Assembly: GCF_037975245.1 (NCBI RefSeq)
Contig: NC_092572.1
Location: forward strand, 11,791,769 to 11,855,768
Length of the DNA: 64,000 nt
Direction: 5' to 3'
From: Apostichopus japonicus
Lineage: Eukaryota; Echinodermata; Holothuroidea; Aspidochirotida; Stichopodidae
Shown: piece after piece, positions 48,631 to 60,724 of the stretch
Layout: the number at the start of each line of letters is the position of its first letter
How positions within the stretch are numbered: the stretch's first letter is position 1
Position numbers and translations under genes: made by a program
Notes under the pieces: model-generated
Told to the model about the DNA's origin: nothing
The model's database searches: none
The model's input: the letters and a program-made list of their open reading frames with translations, nothing else

Positions 48631-48790
48631 ACAGAAAATAAACATGTAAAATAAATAAATTAAATAAAATAAATAAATTAAAATAAGTAAAATAACAAAT
48701 TCAATAAACTAAATAAATTTTAAATATTCAATATACTTTAAATAATTAAAATTAATCAAAATAATAAAATATATGAAACATAAAAAGAAA
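48631..48790. repeat. AT-rich low-complexity (AAATAAAT-type)
   Basis: About 160 bp almost free of G and C, made of AAATAAAT and TTAAAATA words. Confidence 0.9.
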
Positions 48791-48794
48791 TGTG

Positions 48795-50120
48795 CACAGG
48801 TGATTCCATACTTAGACTTGATGATGTCATTAATAGTAGTATCTAGCCTTGCAGTGTGAAGGAACATTGAATCCCAAATGAAGCCTTTCTCTTAGCTGTT
48901 TGGAGAAGAACTTATCTCCATCACATCATATCAATGATGATGTTTGGTGTTTGTGAGATCCACAGACCTCTTTTAAAATTACCATGTTTAAATCTATTCT
49001 TCACAGACAACACAAAACTTATTGGTTTTCATTGTTTTACAATTCATTGAATGCACTCTGATATACCTACTGTATGTAGATAGATACCAAGCAATTGGTA
49101 ACATTTTAAAATTTTACACTGCACCCCACTTGATCCATTCAGGGTCATTGCCTCTCCACCTTCCCCATCTACCCTTTTATATTTTATATTTATACAAAGT
49201 TCTGTAAAAAAAAAAAGTCTCAAAACTCTCAACATAATGTTGTGCAATATGAATCTAAACATTTATTCATGTGTGTTATATATACCCCGGTTTACTGAAT
49301 AAATAAAATGTTTTCATGACTACAACAACCATGAGCCTCTATCATTTTGGGGTATGAGGGGGGGAATGTTTCAACAACCTTCTCCTTTTCATAATAAACA
49401 TCGATTCCATGTCAAAAACGCTTGAGACATTAACTTTGACAACGGAACGGTAAAAATAAACTCGCCCCAAAAAAAAATAAGGCAAACCTGTTTGTTGAAA
49501 AAACTCATCTCTAGCATGTTTTAATCGCTCCATTTACAAGTTACATTAGAGTACGCACAGCTTAACACGGTTTACTGGATTTCAAAAGCTTGTGTTAAAT
49601 GCAACATGATAATTGTGTTCAAGCAACAGAGTTAAAAACTCCCAAAAAAGCCTTTTTTTTTTAGAAGGTAAATCTCTGGGATGGATTTGGCGATGAAGGC
49701 AAGCAAGCATCCTTAGATATAGTGCCAGTGAAAGAGAGAGAGAGAGATATAAGAAAAATCTAAAAGGAAAGATTGCAACAATGTATAAAGAAAAGCTTAT
49801 AAAGAAAGGCACTGATCAGTTCTAAGTGGATTTTGGATATTTGCTGCCAATTTTTTTTTTTTTTTTTTTTTTTGAAGTGCCATCGTTATATATTATCTCT
49901 CCAAACTTAATTTTGAGGAGTTAAAATAACACAGAAAACCGCCAAATTTGACTGGTTTGGTGTCAATAAATTACTACTAATGATACCTACCTGTCTCCTC
50001 CATTAGACAACTGCACTCTAACCTATACTTACAGTCTATACAAATTAGTAAACCTGTTAGTACTGCACCCCACTGACGCACTACAGGGTCAACCACTGAC
50101 ACCCACTTCCAGATGAAGCT
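48795..50120. other. Non-coding DNA
   Basis: (GA)n at about 49734-49747, T-run at about 49851-49873. CTGCACCCCACTTGATCCAT at about 49120 resembles CTGCACCCCACTGACGCACT at about 50062 and may mark a diverged repeat. Confidence 0.35.
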
Positions 50121-50124
50121 GTCA

Positions 50125-50185
50125 CCCATCTGCATATTTCATTTCATTTATTTGTTTCTTCACAATTTAAATAGTACAGAGAAGT
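50125..50185 (-). mobile_element. Possible LINE tail
   Basis: On the minus strand TAAATTGTGAAGAAACAAAT followed by AAATGAAATGAAAT parallels the tail of the LINE at 34.3 kb (ACGTGAAAAACAAATAAATC, then pentanucleotides). No coding part is visible. Confidence 0.3.
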
Positions 50186-50189
50186 TAAC

Positions 50190-51910
50190 TAAGTGACAAA
50201 ACATTTCAACAACAGGGAAAATTGTGAAATATGAAGCGCTGACATCTGAAATTAAATGTTCCTTTTGGACTTACTGTCCTGTACATGTAGGAGGAATAAG
50301 CAACTGCAATCCATGTTTTACAAATGGATAAAATATTTGTCTTAATGGGTTTGGGGGAGTTGTTGACCTCAGAAGTATAATAATCACATCACATGTAAAG
50401 CTACAGTATGTTGGGCTTCCTTTTAAAAGTATCACTCACAGTCCAATTTTTTACTTTCTTTCGATCTTTAAATATTTCCTGGTTTCCTGGTTTCCTAGAT
50501 TTGCAATCTTTGTGTCTGTCTCCATCAACAAAATACACTCCGGTCAAACGTATCTTTTTTTTCTGATAGTCGGATTCTCTAGGAATGTTGTAGACAAATA
50601 AATCTACAGAAATTATTTAGTAGAAAGGTCAACTCTTTCTCAATTCTAAATAGGTCACATTAATCCATATAATTAATTGCAGAAGCAATCAACTTAAATC
50701 TGGACAGATCTTCATTATCTCTCGGATTCGAGAATAACCCTGGCAAGATTTCCAGTCGACTTGAGTCTGTGAGACAAGTTGACAAGGACCTTGTCACAGG
50801 GATACATTCTCTACAGTTTAACAGTCACGACAGACAGCTTATAAAGTGGCAATTCTTTCTTCAAAATTGCTGCAACTTTTTCCTTAAAGGATTCTTCCGT
50901 CGTCCTCTTCTATCAGAACCCGACTAATGGTACCTGCTGAATGCATAAAGACTTTCAAGTGAAGGCTGCCATAACCAGCTTCAAAGAATATTTTACTAAG
51001 AGCATAATGCCTTCAAGATTTAAATCCCAAAATTGAGCAGTATCATTCTTTCATTCATTCACTCGTGTATCAACATATGTAGCTACGATGGCTCACCTTT
51101 TGGAGTTTGCTCATCACAATCATGTACATGTGATGACTGCTTTAATACATACAGGCTGTTTTTGTCTCAATTTTATATGAACATGGGCAAAACTACACTG
51201 CACCTAAACTCCCCCCCCCCAATTAAACGTATTACCACCCCTCCCAATCCCACACCCCCACCCCTAAACATTGCTCTTCACCTAATGTTAAAACCTCACC
51301 CCAGCTTTTTCGACCTATTGCTGAAATGTTCCATCTGAAGAGAAAGGTTAGGACAGTTTTTTTTTTCTGACTGTTTCTCTAGTATACAATTTTTGCGGTT
51401 TTATTTTTCTTTCTTTTTTGTCAAGTCCAGGGCAATTTCAAATCCTTTACACATCGTGACCAATAAATATATATATTCACACATATGACACCGCAATATC
51501 TCCTTCACGGCCACAGACGTCGGGTTTTCTTTTCCATCTCTCTGTCATTTTCGGGAATCAAAATTTCAACTCCCTGGAGCCTAATCTCGCCTTGCTATAA
51601 AAAAACCTGCAATAATCTCCCACCAGACAAACACCTAACCTTGAGTACATATAATATAATCCTCTCGAAATATTAAACTTGGACTATTTTCGTCTTATTT
51701 TCCATTCCTGTTTTCTTTTCTTCTTTTTTTTCTCTTTGAAAAGTCTATGTGGATTTTCTTGACTTTGGGGAATAATCAAGCTATGAAGTAATTAACAAAT
51801 GCTCGACTGGGTTTTTTTTAAAGGTTTTTCCTTCCCTCTCTTATATTTCTGTTTTCATTCTGAAGGACTGCATTCAATTATAAGGCTTATATTCTATGTT
51901 TTTCCTCCGT
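50190..51910. other. Non-coding DNA, one GC-richer patch
   Basis: The segment 50700-50940 is non-repetitive and GC-richer, with an imperfect palindrome GACAAGGACCTTGTC. C10 lies at 51211-51220. No gene was called. Confidence 0.4.
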
Positions 51911-51918
51911 CTTTATAG

Positions 51919-52028
51919 ATGACGATGACGATAAAGAACAAGGAAAGTCTCTGAATGAGGTTATTGTGACTCACTCTTCAAGCTTATTGGAAAAGAAATC
52001 GAAGCAGCTCCGATCTGGAGGAAACTAA
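51919..52028 (+). CDS. Candidate terminal coding exon, unknown protein
   Basis: TTTTTCCTCCGTCTTTATAG is a good 3' splice site, ending at 51918. The frame (two bases completing a split codon, phase 1) then reads DDDDKEQGKSLNEVIVTHSS and SLLEKKSKQLRSGGN, with TAA at 52026-52028. The exon is 110 bp. An acidic run followed by Lys/Ser/Glu-rich sequence suits a flexible C-terminal tail, possibly with a short coiled coil (SLLEKKSKQL). No domain or family was recognised. Of the weaker candidates it has one of the cleanest acceptors. Downstream is AT-rich with no obvious polyadenylation signal in the first 100 bp. Confidence 0.35.
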
Positions 52029-52029
52029 A

Positions 52030-53435
52030 AAGAACGTGTAAAACTAATGATAACGATGAAGGCAGGAAAACAAGACTTTCATGTGGTGGTCATAAAGCGA
52101 TAAATAGGACATTTCTTTCATGTGATATATATACACTATATATATGTAAACTAAAGTGTGTGACTTTGGCTTGTGTGCTATTTGCAACATGTATATGTCT
52201 TTCACAGAACGTACATTTCCAGCTGGAAAACAAATATTCCCATCACCCAGCTGTAAATACCAGTATGCTAAATTGCAACTTAGATGTTTTGTACATGCAA
52301 GTTTAGAGAAAAAAAGATAAAATAATTGAGTAAATTAAGAATGTCCAATTTGTTTAAAATAGTTTGTTTTACAGAGGGCACCTCAAATGTTGGTGACATA
52401 TTAATGTAGTATCCCCGCACCCTCACCCACCAATCCACAACCCCCCCCCCAAAGAAAAAGTACAAATGTACTCTCTGAAAGCATTATATGTGTGTCATTC
52501 GTTTGTTTGGCAGTAACACCATTGTAGTTAAGGGTTCTACATGGCGATAACTTTTACCTCAATCTGTAGGTAGAATATTAATTAGCTACAGGATTTCATC
52601 TATGGTCTGCCACTGCAAGTTTAAGTACTACATTTCAAACAAGTTTAACTTACATCAATTTCCTTTCTACAAATGCAAAACAAATTCTTGACCCATCCAA
52701 TTAATATCTTTAATCATCAAGTGTCACTTAGCTTTCCAGAATTTACATAACGCATACCTGCACATCTCCCAATAAAACTGCATCACAGTTTGTTAGGGAA
52801 AACAAATATTGGATTATTCTCCAGAATAACTAAATGTTCTGCCTATAGCTGCATGACTTTGGCTTAAAACTATTTTTGCCCTGAATAGTCAACTAATTTC
52901 AGATAGACAGATATGCACCACCCCCCACCTTCCCCACCCCTCTTCTATTTTTTACTTCATTCCAAGGTTTCTTTATTTTTCAACATACCAAATTTCTGAA
53001 CCATGAAATAATTTCTAGACATATAGTCTCCAATTTTAATAATCTCATTTGGAGGATTCACACAATTCATAGCCAGACTTTTTTCAGCCCTGTTGATGTA
53101 GCAAAACAAATTTAGAAATTAAGCGGATGTCAACTTTAAAACGGAGTATTCTGTTTGAAGTTCGTAGCAATTGGTATCAAATATGAACTGGTATTAAAGG
53201 AATCATATTTAGTAAGTTTCTTCTTTATTTTTATTTTCCATTTTTTCAATTTAACTTGCAATTGTGTTGTCACAAATTCTGCCAGAAAGTCGATCAAGGT
53301 CGATCAAGTAAACATAACACTTTTTTTCACCGCTGAATTTTTATAGTATCATCAGTGCCCAAAAGAAATATTATCCAAAATGCTAGAAAGTTACAATATT
53401 ATGCAATTATATGAAATTAGCTATGTACAGTATAT
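52030..53435. other. Non-coding DNA
   Basis: C10 lies at 52441-52450. Nothing else was recognised. Confidence 0.45.
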
Positions 53436-53439
53436 TAAT

Positions 53440-53570
53440 TCCTTTGGAACAGGTTACAGTGTTAAAGGTTAAAAGGTTACCAATTTTAATTCTAGGCACG
53501 GATATAACGAGGTGCTTAGGTTATGGGGAGACAGGTAAGCGAGGCAGCAAACTAAATTAACATTTTTATT
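53440..53570 (+). repeat. Dispersed repeat with embedded donor site, copy 2
   Basis: GTTACAGTGTTAAAGGTTAA, then TAGGCACGGATATAACGAGG, then GGGGAGACAGGTAAGCGAGG. It is collinear with the copy at 57827. Confidence 0.65.
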
Positions 53571-53574
53571 CTTA

Positions 53575-54895
53575 AATTTCCAAAGTAATTCAACCAAGAG
53601 TCAAGGCCACATATGTATACATACTCTCCTCTTTTTCCAAAATCAGTATTCCTCCCCTTCCCCAGGTTTCATATCCTTAAACTACCTTGGCCCCCCCCCC
53701 CCACCTCCTGCTCCATCCATCCCCATTTCCTCCGCAGATCTAACCATCTTCACCTCAGAAATCAGATCATACAAATTCCTAATTACTCTCTAGTTAGACT
53801 AATTAATAATCAATAACTAAACCATACATATTGACATACCTACCAATTAATAGCATGGGCATGTATTCAGTATGACTTCTCACAATTCAATTCATGATGT
53901 TATCTCCAATTTTAGCCTACATGAACTAATACTCCCCCAACCCCCCATCCCCTCCCCGTCTCCTAATTGTCACCCCATTTCTTTCAAGTCACACATATAT
54001 ATGATACTGTCATCCGACCCTCCCTTGATTCATCTGTGTATGTAAGTAGCACCCAGGTGAGAAGAAGGTCAATTCTCATCTGCTGCCTCTCGATTTTTTT
54101 TCTTTTTTCTCTCCTGTCTCAACTCTGATGCAGTCTTTGCTGTTACATCAGTGGATCGATGTAGCATATCCCAGGACTTTGAGAAGAATCCTGTCATGAA
54201 ATCAATTTGTTAGACAGCGTGTGTGATCTGGTTAAAGCCTCTAGATCAAGCCGCCCGAGGGTTGAACGCACTAATGCTTAATAAATACAAAACATTCCCA
54301 AAGTTTTACTTTCTCTCTCTCTATCTATTTTTTTATCTTTTACTCCGAGAATGAAAGAAATTTGCCTCCGAAAAATTTCTCTATGTATCGACTCTTAATT
54401 TTCCAGCGAATTGTAAAGTACTGTAGGCCTTTATTCGTGGGGGAAAAAAAAGGGTTATTGCTGATGTATATCTCAAAGTCTTATTAGACAAACGGTTGCT
54501 TTGGGTGCCCCCCGTGGGAACATTACAAAACCCCCTTGCAAAAAGCAAGAAATATATATTTGTTCAAGTGTTTTGAGAAAGACTTCCCCTAAATCCTTAA
54601 CACCTGCTAACTGCATAAATCCCTTAAATAATCAACCTTCTTGAATGTGACATGAATTATGAGAGACCTACAGCATATATGCCCACGACAACGACGACAG
54701 AAATTACTCAATTTTGTTAGCAAAGTTAATGACATACAAACCTCAAGCCAATCTCTGTTCTAGTCTCCCATCATAATTGAACGTACATTTACAAAGTTAA
54801 CGCATGATCGATTGGCTTACATTTTGTGAATAAAATTTCACAATTTTAGTCACATTTTGCGAGGGGAAAAAAGGGCATGCATGTGGTGCTTAAAA
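53575..54895. other. Non-coding DNA
   Basis: A C-run lies at about 53688-53702 and C-rich patches at 53935-53960. No gene was seen. Confidence 0.45.
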
Positions 54896-54902
54896 GAACT
54901 AC

Positions 54903-56554
54903 CAGGGGTCGAAATTTACGCTATTCCGCTATCCCGAGATAGTGAAATCATGAACGGAATACCAAGTTGCTTGGGTTCACTATTCCGTATGGATAGTGCT
55001 AAAAGTGATAGCTAACAACAAACTTTGACAAATCCATCTAAATTTACTTGCCTGTCACTAGTCAGGCAACGATTCTAACTTTATTTGTTTCCCGGGCGTA
55101 AAAACTTGCCCAAAAATACAAAAGAAACACGTGAGTTGCAGTTACGTACAGTACATACATGTTCCGTAGCCAACTACACTTGCACAGTATAGCAAGCCTT
55201 ACATTTTCCTCCGATTTGTTGCACTTTACACGTTCCGTATACCATCGCGTATGTAGGGTATGTATGCTTGTGGGTGTCCAGGGGCGAAGGCCCCCGGAAA
55301 ATATTGGTAATTTTGCGTGTCTGGCGATAAAAAATTGGCAGTTGAAGATGCAAAATAATAACAAATTTTGGAATTTAAATTGTCACGAAACTGATGAAAA
55401 TTTTAAAATGACAAGTTGGAGACTGTACGTTGCAATATTATGTTATGAAAAGAGATTTAAAATGTCTTACAATCTTTAAGAAGTTTAACTTACAAAACTT
55501 CCGATATTATGAAACAAATAACGTTCGGCAAAGCCCCGTTTCTAGACTGCCTAACAATGAATATACACGTACATAAGTTTACAACTGCAGTGTTTAACCC
55601 TACTTAAATACTTTGTTAGGCTATACGATGTGTTGCGAATTTTCCCAGGTACCTTGCCAAACAACTGTGAGCTCATCCCCTGTCTAACACCTGTTTGTTA
55701 AGATTTTTTGGCACGTTTCCAAGAAACGTTACATGGAGTTAAACTGTTTTGGCTCCATTCTAGAATTAATTAGATGTGGTCTTCCGTTTTATTCATAGAT
55801 GGGTGTACTACAGCCTTGTTAACATGACATTAGTTGCATTTAGCAGGATATGCCAGATTCGCGTGAATTTTTCGAAAGTGTTTTGTTCAATCTTTTCGTA
55901 AAATTTGAAAGGTGTACTAACTTACTTTTCGTACACAATAGGTAATTTCTCTACTGATTTTCGTTTTTCCCCTCTATACAGTGAAGTGAATACGTTGTGC
56001 ATTGAGTTTAAACTTAACGCGAATGCAAGAAAACGATGCGGGAATTTCCAGCAGACAAATGTTTTCTTTGCAGTTGAAGGGAATCCCGCACCTTAGAGGG
56101 AACACTGAATTGAAGTCAAATTCATACGAAAGAAAATGTTTACTAACTAACATACAATATAAATTTTAAAAAAAATGTGGAATGGCAATATTGTTCAAAA
56201 CATTTCCCGCGAGGCTGATTTATTACAGCAACCTTCCCGCGCTGGGCCGTGGGTGTCCGTGTGACCCATATACCCTGAAGTGTGCGAAACTACAGTAGCC
56301 AGTGACATTGCCCTTGTGAGTGGGTGTTACAACCTGCGTCCTGGGTTACCTGCTTTCTTGCCTCAGTACACAAAACACTAATGATTATCAATAACCCAAC
56401 ATAAGACTCAACATATAATTTTGTTATGTTATTTTTTTTTTTTTTTATAGTTTCAAAGGAAATTAAGGAATAGTGGAAAATGAGACGGAATAGTGTATTT
56501 TCAAACCCACTATTCCGCTGGAATAGTGGATAATATTCTAAATTTCGACCCCTG
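54903..56554. mobile_element. Non-autonomous TIR DNA transposon (hAT-like), 1652 bp
   Basis: The first 16 bp, CAGGGGTCGAAATTTA, are exactly the inverted complement of the last 16 bp. ACTAC lies directly outside both ends (54898-54902 and 56555-56559), a perfect 5-bp target duplication. The CAGGGGTCG terminus is hAT-like, and a 5-bp rather than 8-bp duplication is known for some hAT clades. Subterminal DNA at both ends repeats CACTATTCCG-like half-palindromes (for example CACTATTCCGCTGGAATAGT near the right end), plausible transposase binding sites. Internal frames (55062-55479) do not resemble a transposase. Confidence 0.85.
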
Positions 56555-56559
56555 ACTAC

Positions 56560-57310
56560 TGGCTAAAGTCAAGTTTAAAATCAAGGTATTTTTGAATTTC
56601 AGTTAATACTATATTATAGGCTTTTTGAGAGCAGCCTAATACTGCTTTGCTGATCATATGCAGTGATACTGAGCTTATGTTCGATACTCTGACCGACTTA
56701 TATGTTACACTGTGTTAGAGTTCTAGTGCAAGTTCTTGAATGTGTACTGAACGGGATAAAATTGGGTTTTTTTGTTCTACAGCTGGCAAACAGCAAAATC
56801 TATCAGGCATTTATAGCCAGGAAATAAGCCCAAATTTCAATCTACATACTCAGCATCATCTTCTATACTTGTCTTTCTATTTCTTCACCCTTCACCCTGC
56901 TCCCCCCTCCCCCCTTCCCCTCCCCCTTTTAACTCTCTTTCTCTCATGAATATCGATCATGCTGCATTCATGGCTTCCTGCAGGTCTTTCATTAACCAAT
57001 GTAATTTTCCCTTCACAAAAACGAACAAAGTGGAAGCTGGCTTAACACAGGCTGATTGAGACAACAGCAGAAAAGTAAAGTGGGTTGTGTCATCCAACAA
57101 TAAGGACTGGCGCATTCACTCTCGCATGTACACGATGTGAAAAGAGATTCAAAAACAGTTTGTTTGATTGGTTTTGTTGAATATTAATCGTGGAACTTCC
57201 AGGTTCATGGTTGCATCTCCTTGACAAATTTTAACTAGATGGCATTATAACCACAAATTGAATTGTCGAGTGCACAGCATGTTGCTGTTGTTTACGTGAG
57301 CGATATATTA
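56560..57310. other. Non-coding DNA
   Basis: A C/T-rich tract lies at about 56898-56930. Nothing else was recognised. Confidence 0.45.
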
Positions 57311-57312
57311 TT

Positions 57313-57424
57313 ATGCCATGCCATGCCATGCCATGCCATGCCATGCCATGCCATGCCATGCCATGCCATGCCATGCCATGCCATGCCATGCCATGCCATG
57401 CCATGCCATGCCATGCCATGCCAT
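57313..57424 (+). repeat. (ATGCC)22 microsatellite
   Basis: A perfect pentanucleotide array of 112 bp. It keeps all frames free of stops on one strand, so the [10 protein letters not shown]-type frames are artefacts. Confidence 0.98.
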
Positions 57425-57461
57425 TCTATTCTATTCTATTCTATTCTATTCTATTCTATTC
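57423..57461 (+). repeat. (ATTCT)n microsatellite
   Basis: Nearly eight perfect units joined in register to the ATGCC array. Confidence 0.97.
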
Positions 57462-57546
57462 ATTTCTTTTTTTTTGCTTTTTTCCTCATGGGTTAGGTAA
57501 CTAGTTCAAATACTTTTTTGATAACAGGTGAGCTGTAAATTATATC

Positions 57547-57936
57547 AAATTATCAATTCTGGCTCGTTACGTTACGTAAGAAAAAACGAACGCATGGGCG
57601 AGAGTGTACACTAAAAACAGCCCCCAAAAACACCCTTCCCTACAAGAAAAGGATACTTATCAGGCTGGAAAAGATCCTTGGAAGTGCAGAAGTCCTGATA
57701 GGAAACTTCTAGAGTATAAATCCAAGGTAATCCGGGCGAATTTCGCGAAAATTTTTCTAACTCCGAAAAACACAGTGAGACACTTTGTGGGTAGAAAAAT
57801 GAAGGAAGGCCATTAGGGCCAGTGAGGGTGTACAGTGTTAAAAGATTACCAGGGCATACTAGACACGGTAGAATGCGGTGCATAGGTTGTGGGGAGACAG
57901 GTAAGTGGGGAACGAAGTAAATTATCAATTCTGGCT
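57547..57936 (+). repeat. Dispersed repeat copy 3 inside an 18-bp direct repeat
   Basis: AAATTATCAATTCTGGCT occurs at 57547-57564 and 57919-57936, flanking about 354 bp. The 3' part (57827-57918: CTAGACACGGTAGAATGCGG, GGGGAGACAGGTAAGTGGGG) is the dispersed repeat also seen at 32.8 and 53.5 kb. Either an 18-bp target duplication or a 372-bp tandem unit could explain this. Confidence 0.6.
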
Positions 57937-57939
57937 TCG

Positions 57940-59075
57940 AAGTTATAATCATTTGTACATGTAGACATTAGTACATGTATACATTGCATACATACACATG
58001 TACATGTACACATTATTACCTACACATCCACAGGCAGACAGACATATAGACAGACAGACCAATAATTACCCTGGAATGATATTAAACGGTTGATAGACTG
58101 GTATAAACCTCTGTGCAAAGGCTTTGTTTCATTTCTCTGCAAAGGCTTCGTTTCGTTTCAATTCAAGGTGTAAAATAATTTACCAATGTTTGGTTTCTCA
58201 GAATCAGTGAATTATCACAATTTTCGAGATATATAGCTGATTATTCGTCTTCAAAACTATTGTACCGTGCCAATATGCAAATTTCAACTTCCATGCTTAC
58301 AGGAATTTGAAATACAGAGTATGATATGGGCAGTATATCCTTATTAATTATTAATTATGAAATTGTTGAAGGCCCAGCTAGCCATATTAGTTGATCAATG
58401 TAGGTTTCGAAAAATAATTGACTTTCATTCGAACGGTTCAAAATTTCTGTTGTGACAAGAAGTACTCATAATTAATTTAACAAAGTGAAAATATACAGTA
58501 TTTTTGGCCTCGAAGGCATGTTTCCACAGAAAGATATGTTGTAATTAGTTACAATTTAAACTATAGCACAAACATACATGCTTTCTTCCAATAAACTGCA
58601 GTCTCTCTTCCTGTGAAGATACCTAGCCCACAAGTCAAGGACATTTTGTCACTTGTATTTCATCAGAACACTGAAACTGTGATACACCTCCTCAGTACAT
58701 ATATACGTATGAGGCCACAAATAATCACACACACAAAGTATCAAAACACTTCTGTGCACAATATATATATATGTCATATTTTTTTATGAAAATACTAAGC
58801 TATTATAACCTTCCTACTATAGTGCCAGAGACAACTGAAATATTGCCTGTGCATAATAACTGCAGATGGAAAGGCCTAAGGTTATTTTGGTAAGCTTGGC
58901 ATGCAAAGGCTAACAGTAAGTAATTAAAATATCAGATATACACCCAAGGTGCCATTTGGTGTTTTTCTAATGCGAAAGAGATATTACTTTTCTTGGACCT
59001 ATCGTGAAGTTGTCTTTACGGAAACCGTCAGATAAAGAAGTGATACGCACAGTAGATCGACACTGTCCAATGTAC
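57940..59075. other. Non-coding DNA
   Basis: A short duplicated CTGCAAAGGCTTTGTTTC / CTGCAAAGGCTTCGTTTC lies at about 58110-58160. (AT)n lies near 58760. No gene was seen. Confidence 0.45.
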
Positions 59076-59077
59076 AT

Positions 59078-60075
59078 TTCACTGTGTGAGCCTATAGGAA
59101 GTAGGAAGAATAGTGATATATAGGTATAGTGTATAGCAGACTTGTGTATACAGTACTATGAGTACACAGGATGAGTGAGTACAACAATATGAGTATGAGT
59201 ACAAGTAGAAGTACGGTCCAGACTGTGTGTTATTAGTACAAGTGTGGGTACAATGCTAAACAGTTCACTGTGTGAGCCTATAGGAAGTAGGAAGAATAGT
59301 GATATAGGAATAGTGTATATAGCGGACTTGTGTATACGGTACTATGAGTACACAGGATGAGTGAGTACAACAATATGAGTATGAGTACAAGTAGAAGTAT
59401 GGTCCAGACTGTGTGTTATTAGTACAAGTGTGGGTACAAGGCTAAACAGTTCACTGTGTGAGCCTATAGGAAGTAGGAAGAATAGTGATATAGGAATAGT
59501 GTATAGCGGACTTGTGTATACGGTACTATGAGTACACAGGATGAGTGAGTACAACAATATGAGTATAAGTACAAGTAGAAGTACGGTCCAGACTGTGTGT
59601 TATTAGTACAAGTGTGGGTACAAGGCTAAACAGTTCACTGTGTGAGCCTATAGGAAGTAGGAAGAATAGTGATATAGGAATAGTGTATAGCGGACTTGTG
59701 TATACGGTACTATGAGTACACAGGATGAGTGAGTACAACAATAAGAGTATGAGTACAAGTAGAAGTATGGTCCAGACTGTGTGTTATTAGTACAAGTGTG
59801 GGTACAAGGCTAAACAGTTCACTGTGTGAGCCTATAGGAAGTAGGAAGAATAGTGATATAGGAATAGTGTATAGCGGACTTGTGTATACGGTACTATGAG
59901 TACACAGGATGAGTGAGTACAACAATATGAGTATAAGTACAAGTAGAAGTACGGTCCAGACTGTGTGTTATTAGTACAAGTGTGGGTACAAGGCTAAACA
60001 GTTCACTGTGTGAGCCTATAGGAAGTAGGAAGAATAGTGATATAGGAATAGTGTATAGCAGACTTGTGTTACATA
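59078..60075 (+). repeat. 184-bp tandem array, about 5.4 copies, with dimeric pattern
   Basis: Units start TTCACTGTGTGAGCC at 59078, 59264, 59450, 59634, 59818 and 60002. Copies 2 and 4 share GAGTATGAG with TATGGTCC, and copies 3 and 5 share GAGTATAAG with TACGGTCC, so the recent amplification unit was probably a 368-bp dimer. The 71-codon reverse frames repeated here are an artefact of the array. Confidence 0.95.
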
Positions 60076-60240
60076 TATATAGTACAACAGGATGAGTGTG
60101 CATGAGTTCAAAAGGATGAGTACATACATTACATTTATTTCTTTGTTTTACAGAGCTTTGAAAATCTAAAAATATGCATTTTGCTTGTGTTTCAATCAAT
60201 TTCCTATTCTAAAATCCAGGGTGGGTTCATTGGTAGAGGT

Positions 60241-60370
60241 GTGATTAAGGTGGGGTGATGTTTGGGTAGGGTGATGTTAAGGTGAGATGATGTTAGGGTG
60301 AGGTGATATTAGGGTGGGCTGATGTTGGGGTGGGCTGATGTTAGGGTGGGCTGATATTAGGGTGGGCTGA
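60241..60370 (+). repeat. 16-bp GGGCTGATGTTAGGGT tandem repeat
   Basis: About eight imperfect units. Confidence 0.9.
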
Positions 60371-60720
60371 GTAAGCGAGATAACTCATCATAATATATTA
60401 TCAGTAACTGCCCACCATATGTAGGTGAAGATTGGTGAAAACATTTTAGCATTTGACCAGCAAAATTCCAGCCATTTTTCTTTAAAAACTATACTCACAA
60501 TGATGAAGGTCATATAATGGTCACTCACTCCTGCTCAATTTACTTAATGCCACCTTCATTAGAAACATTTTAACTCTCTTTAAAACTCTAGTTTTCAATG
60601 CTGAAATAACTAGGATGGTCCGAATAGAACTTAATTTTGAAAACTTGTAAACATGTACAGCAAGATGTTCAGTCCATTACTTTTTACAGCCATACCGACG
60701 ACCCAATCAGATTATTGCTT
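60371..60720. other. Non-coding DNA
   Basis: Nothing recognised. Confidence 0.45.
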
Positions 60721-60724
60721 ATAT

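Noticed and set aside
57231-57504. HAMPC / MAWHG frames
   Set aside because: Translation of the (ATGCC)n microsatellite.
59342-60199. Four near-identical 71-101 codon reverse frames
   Set aside because: One per 184-bp repeat unit. The period is not a multiple of 3 and each ends at the same unit stop.
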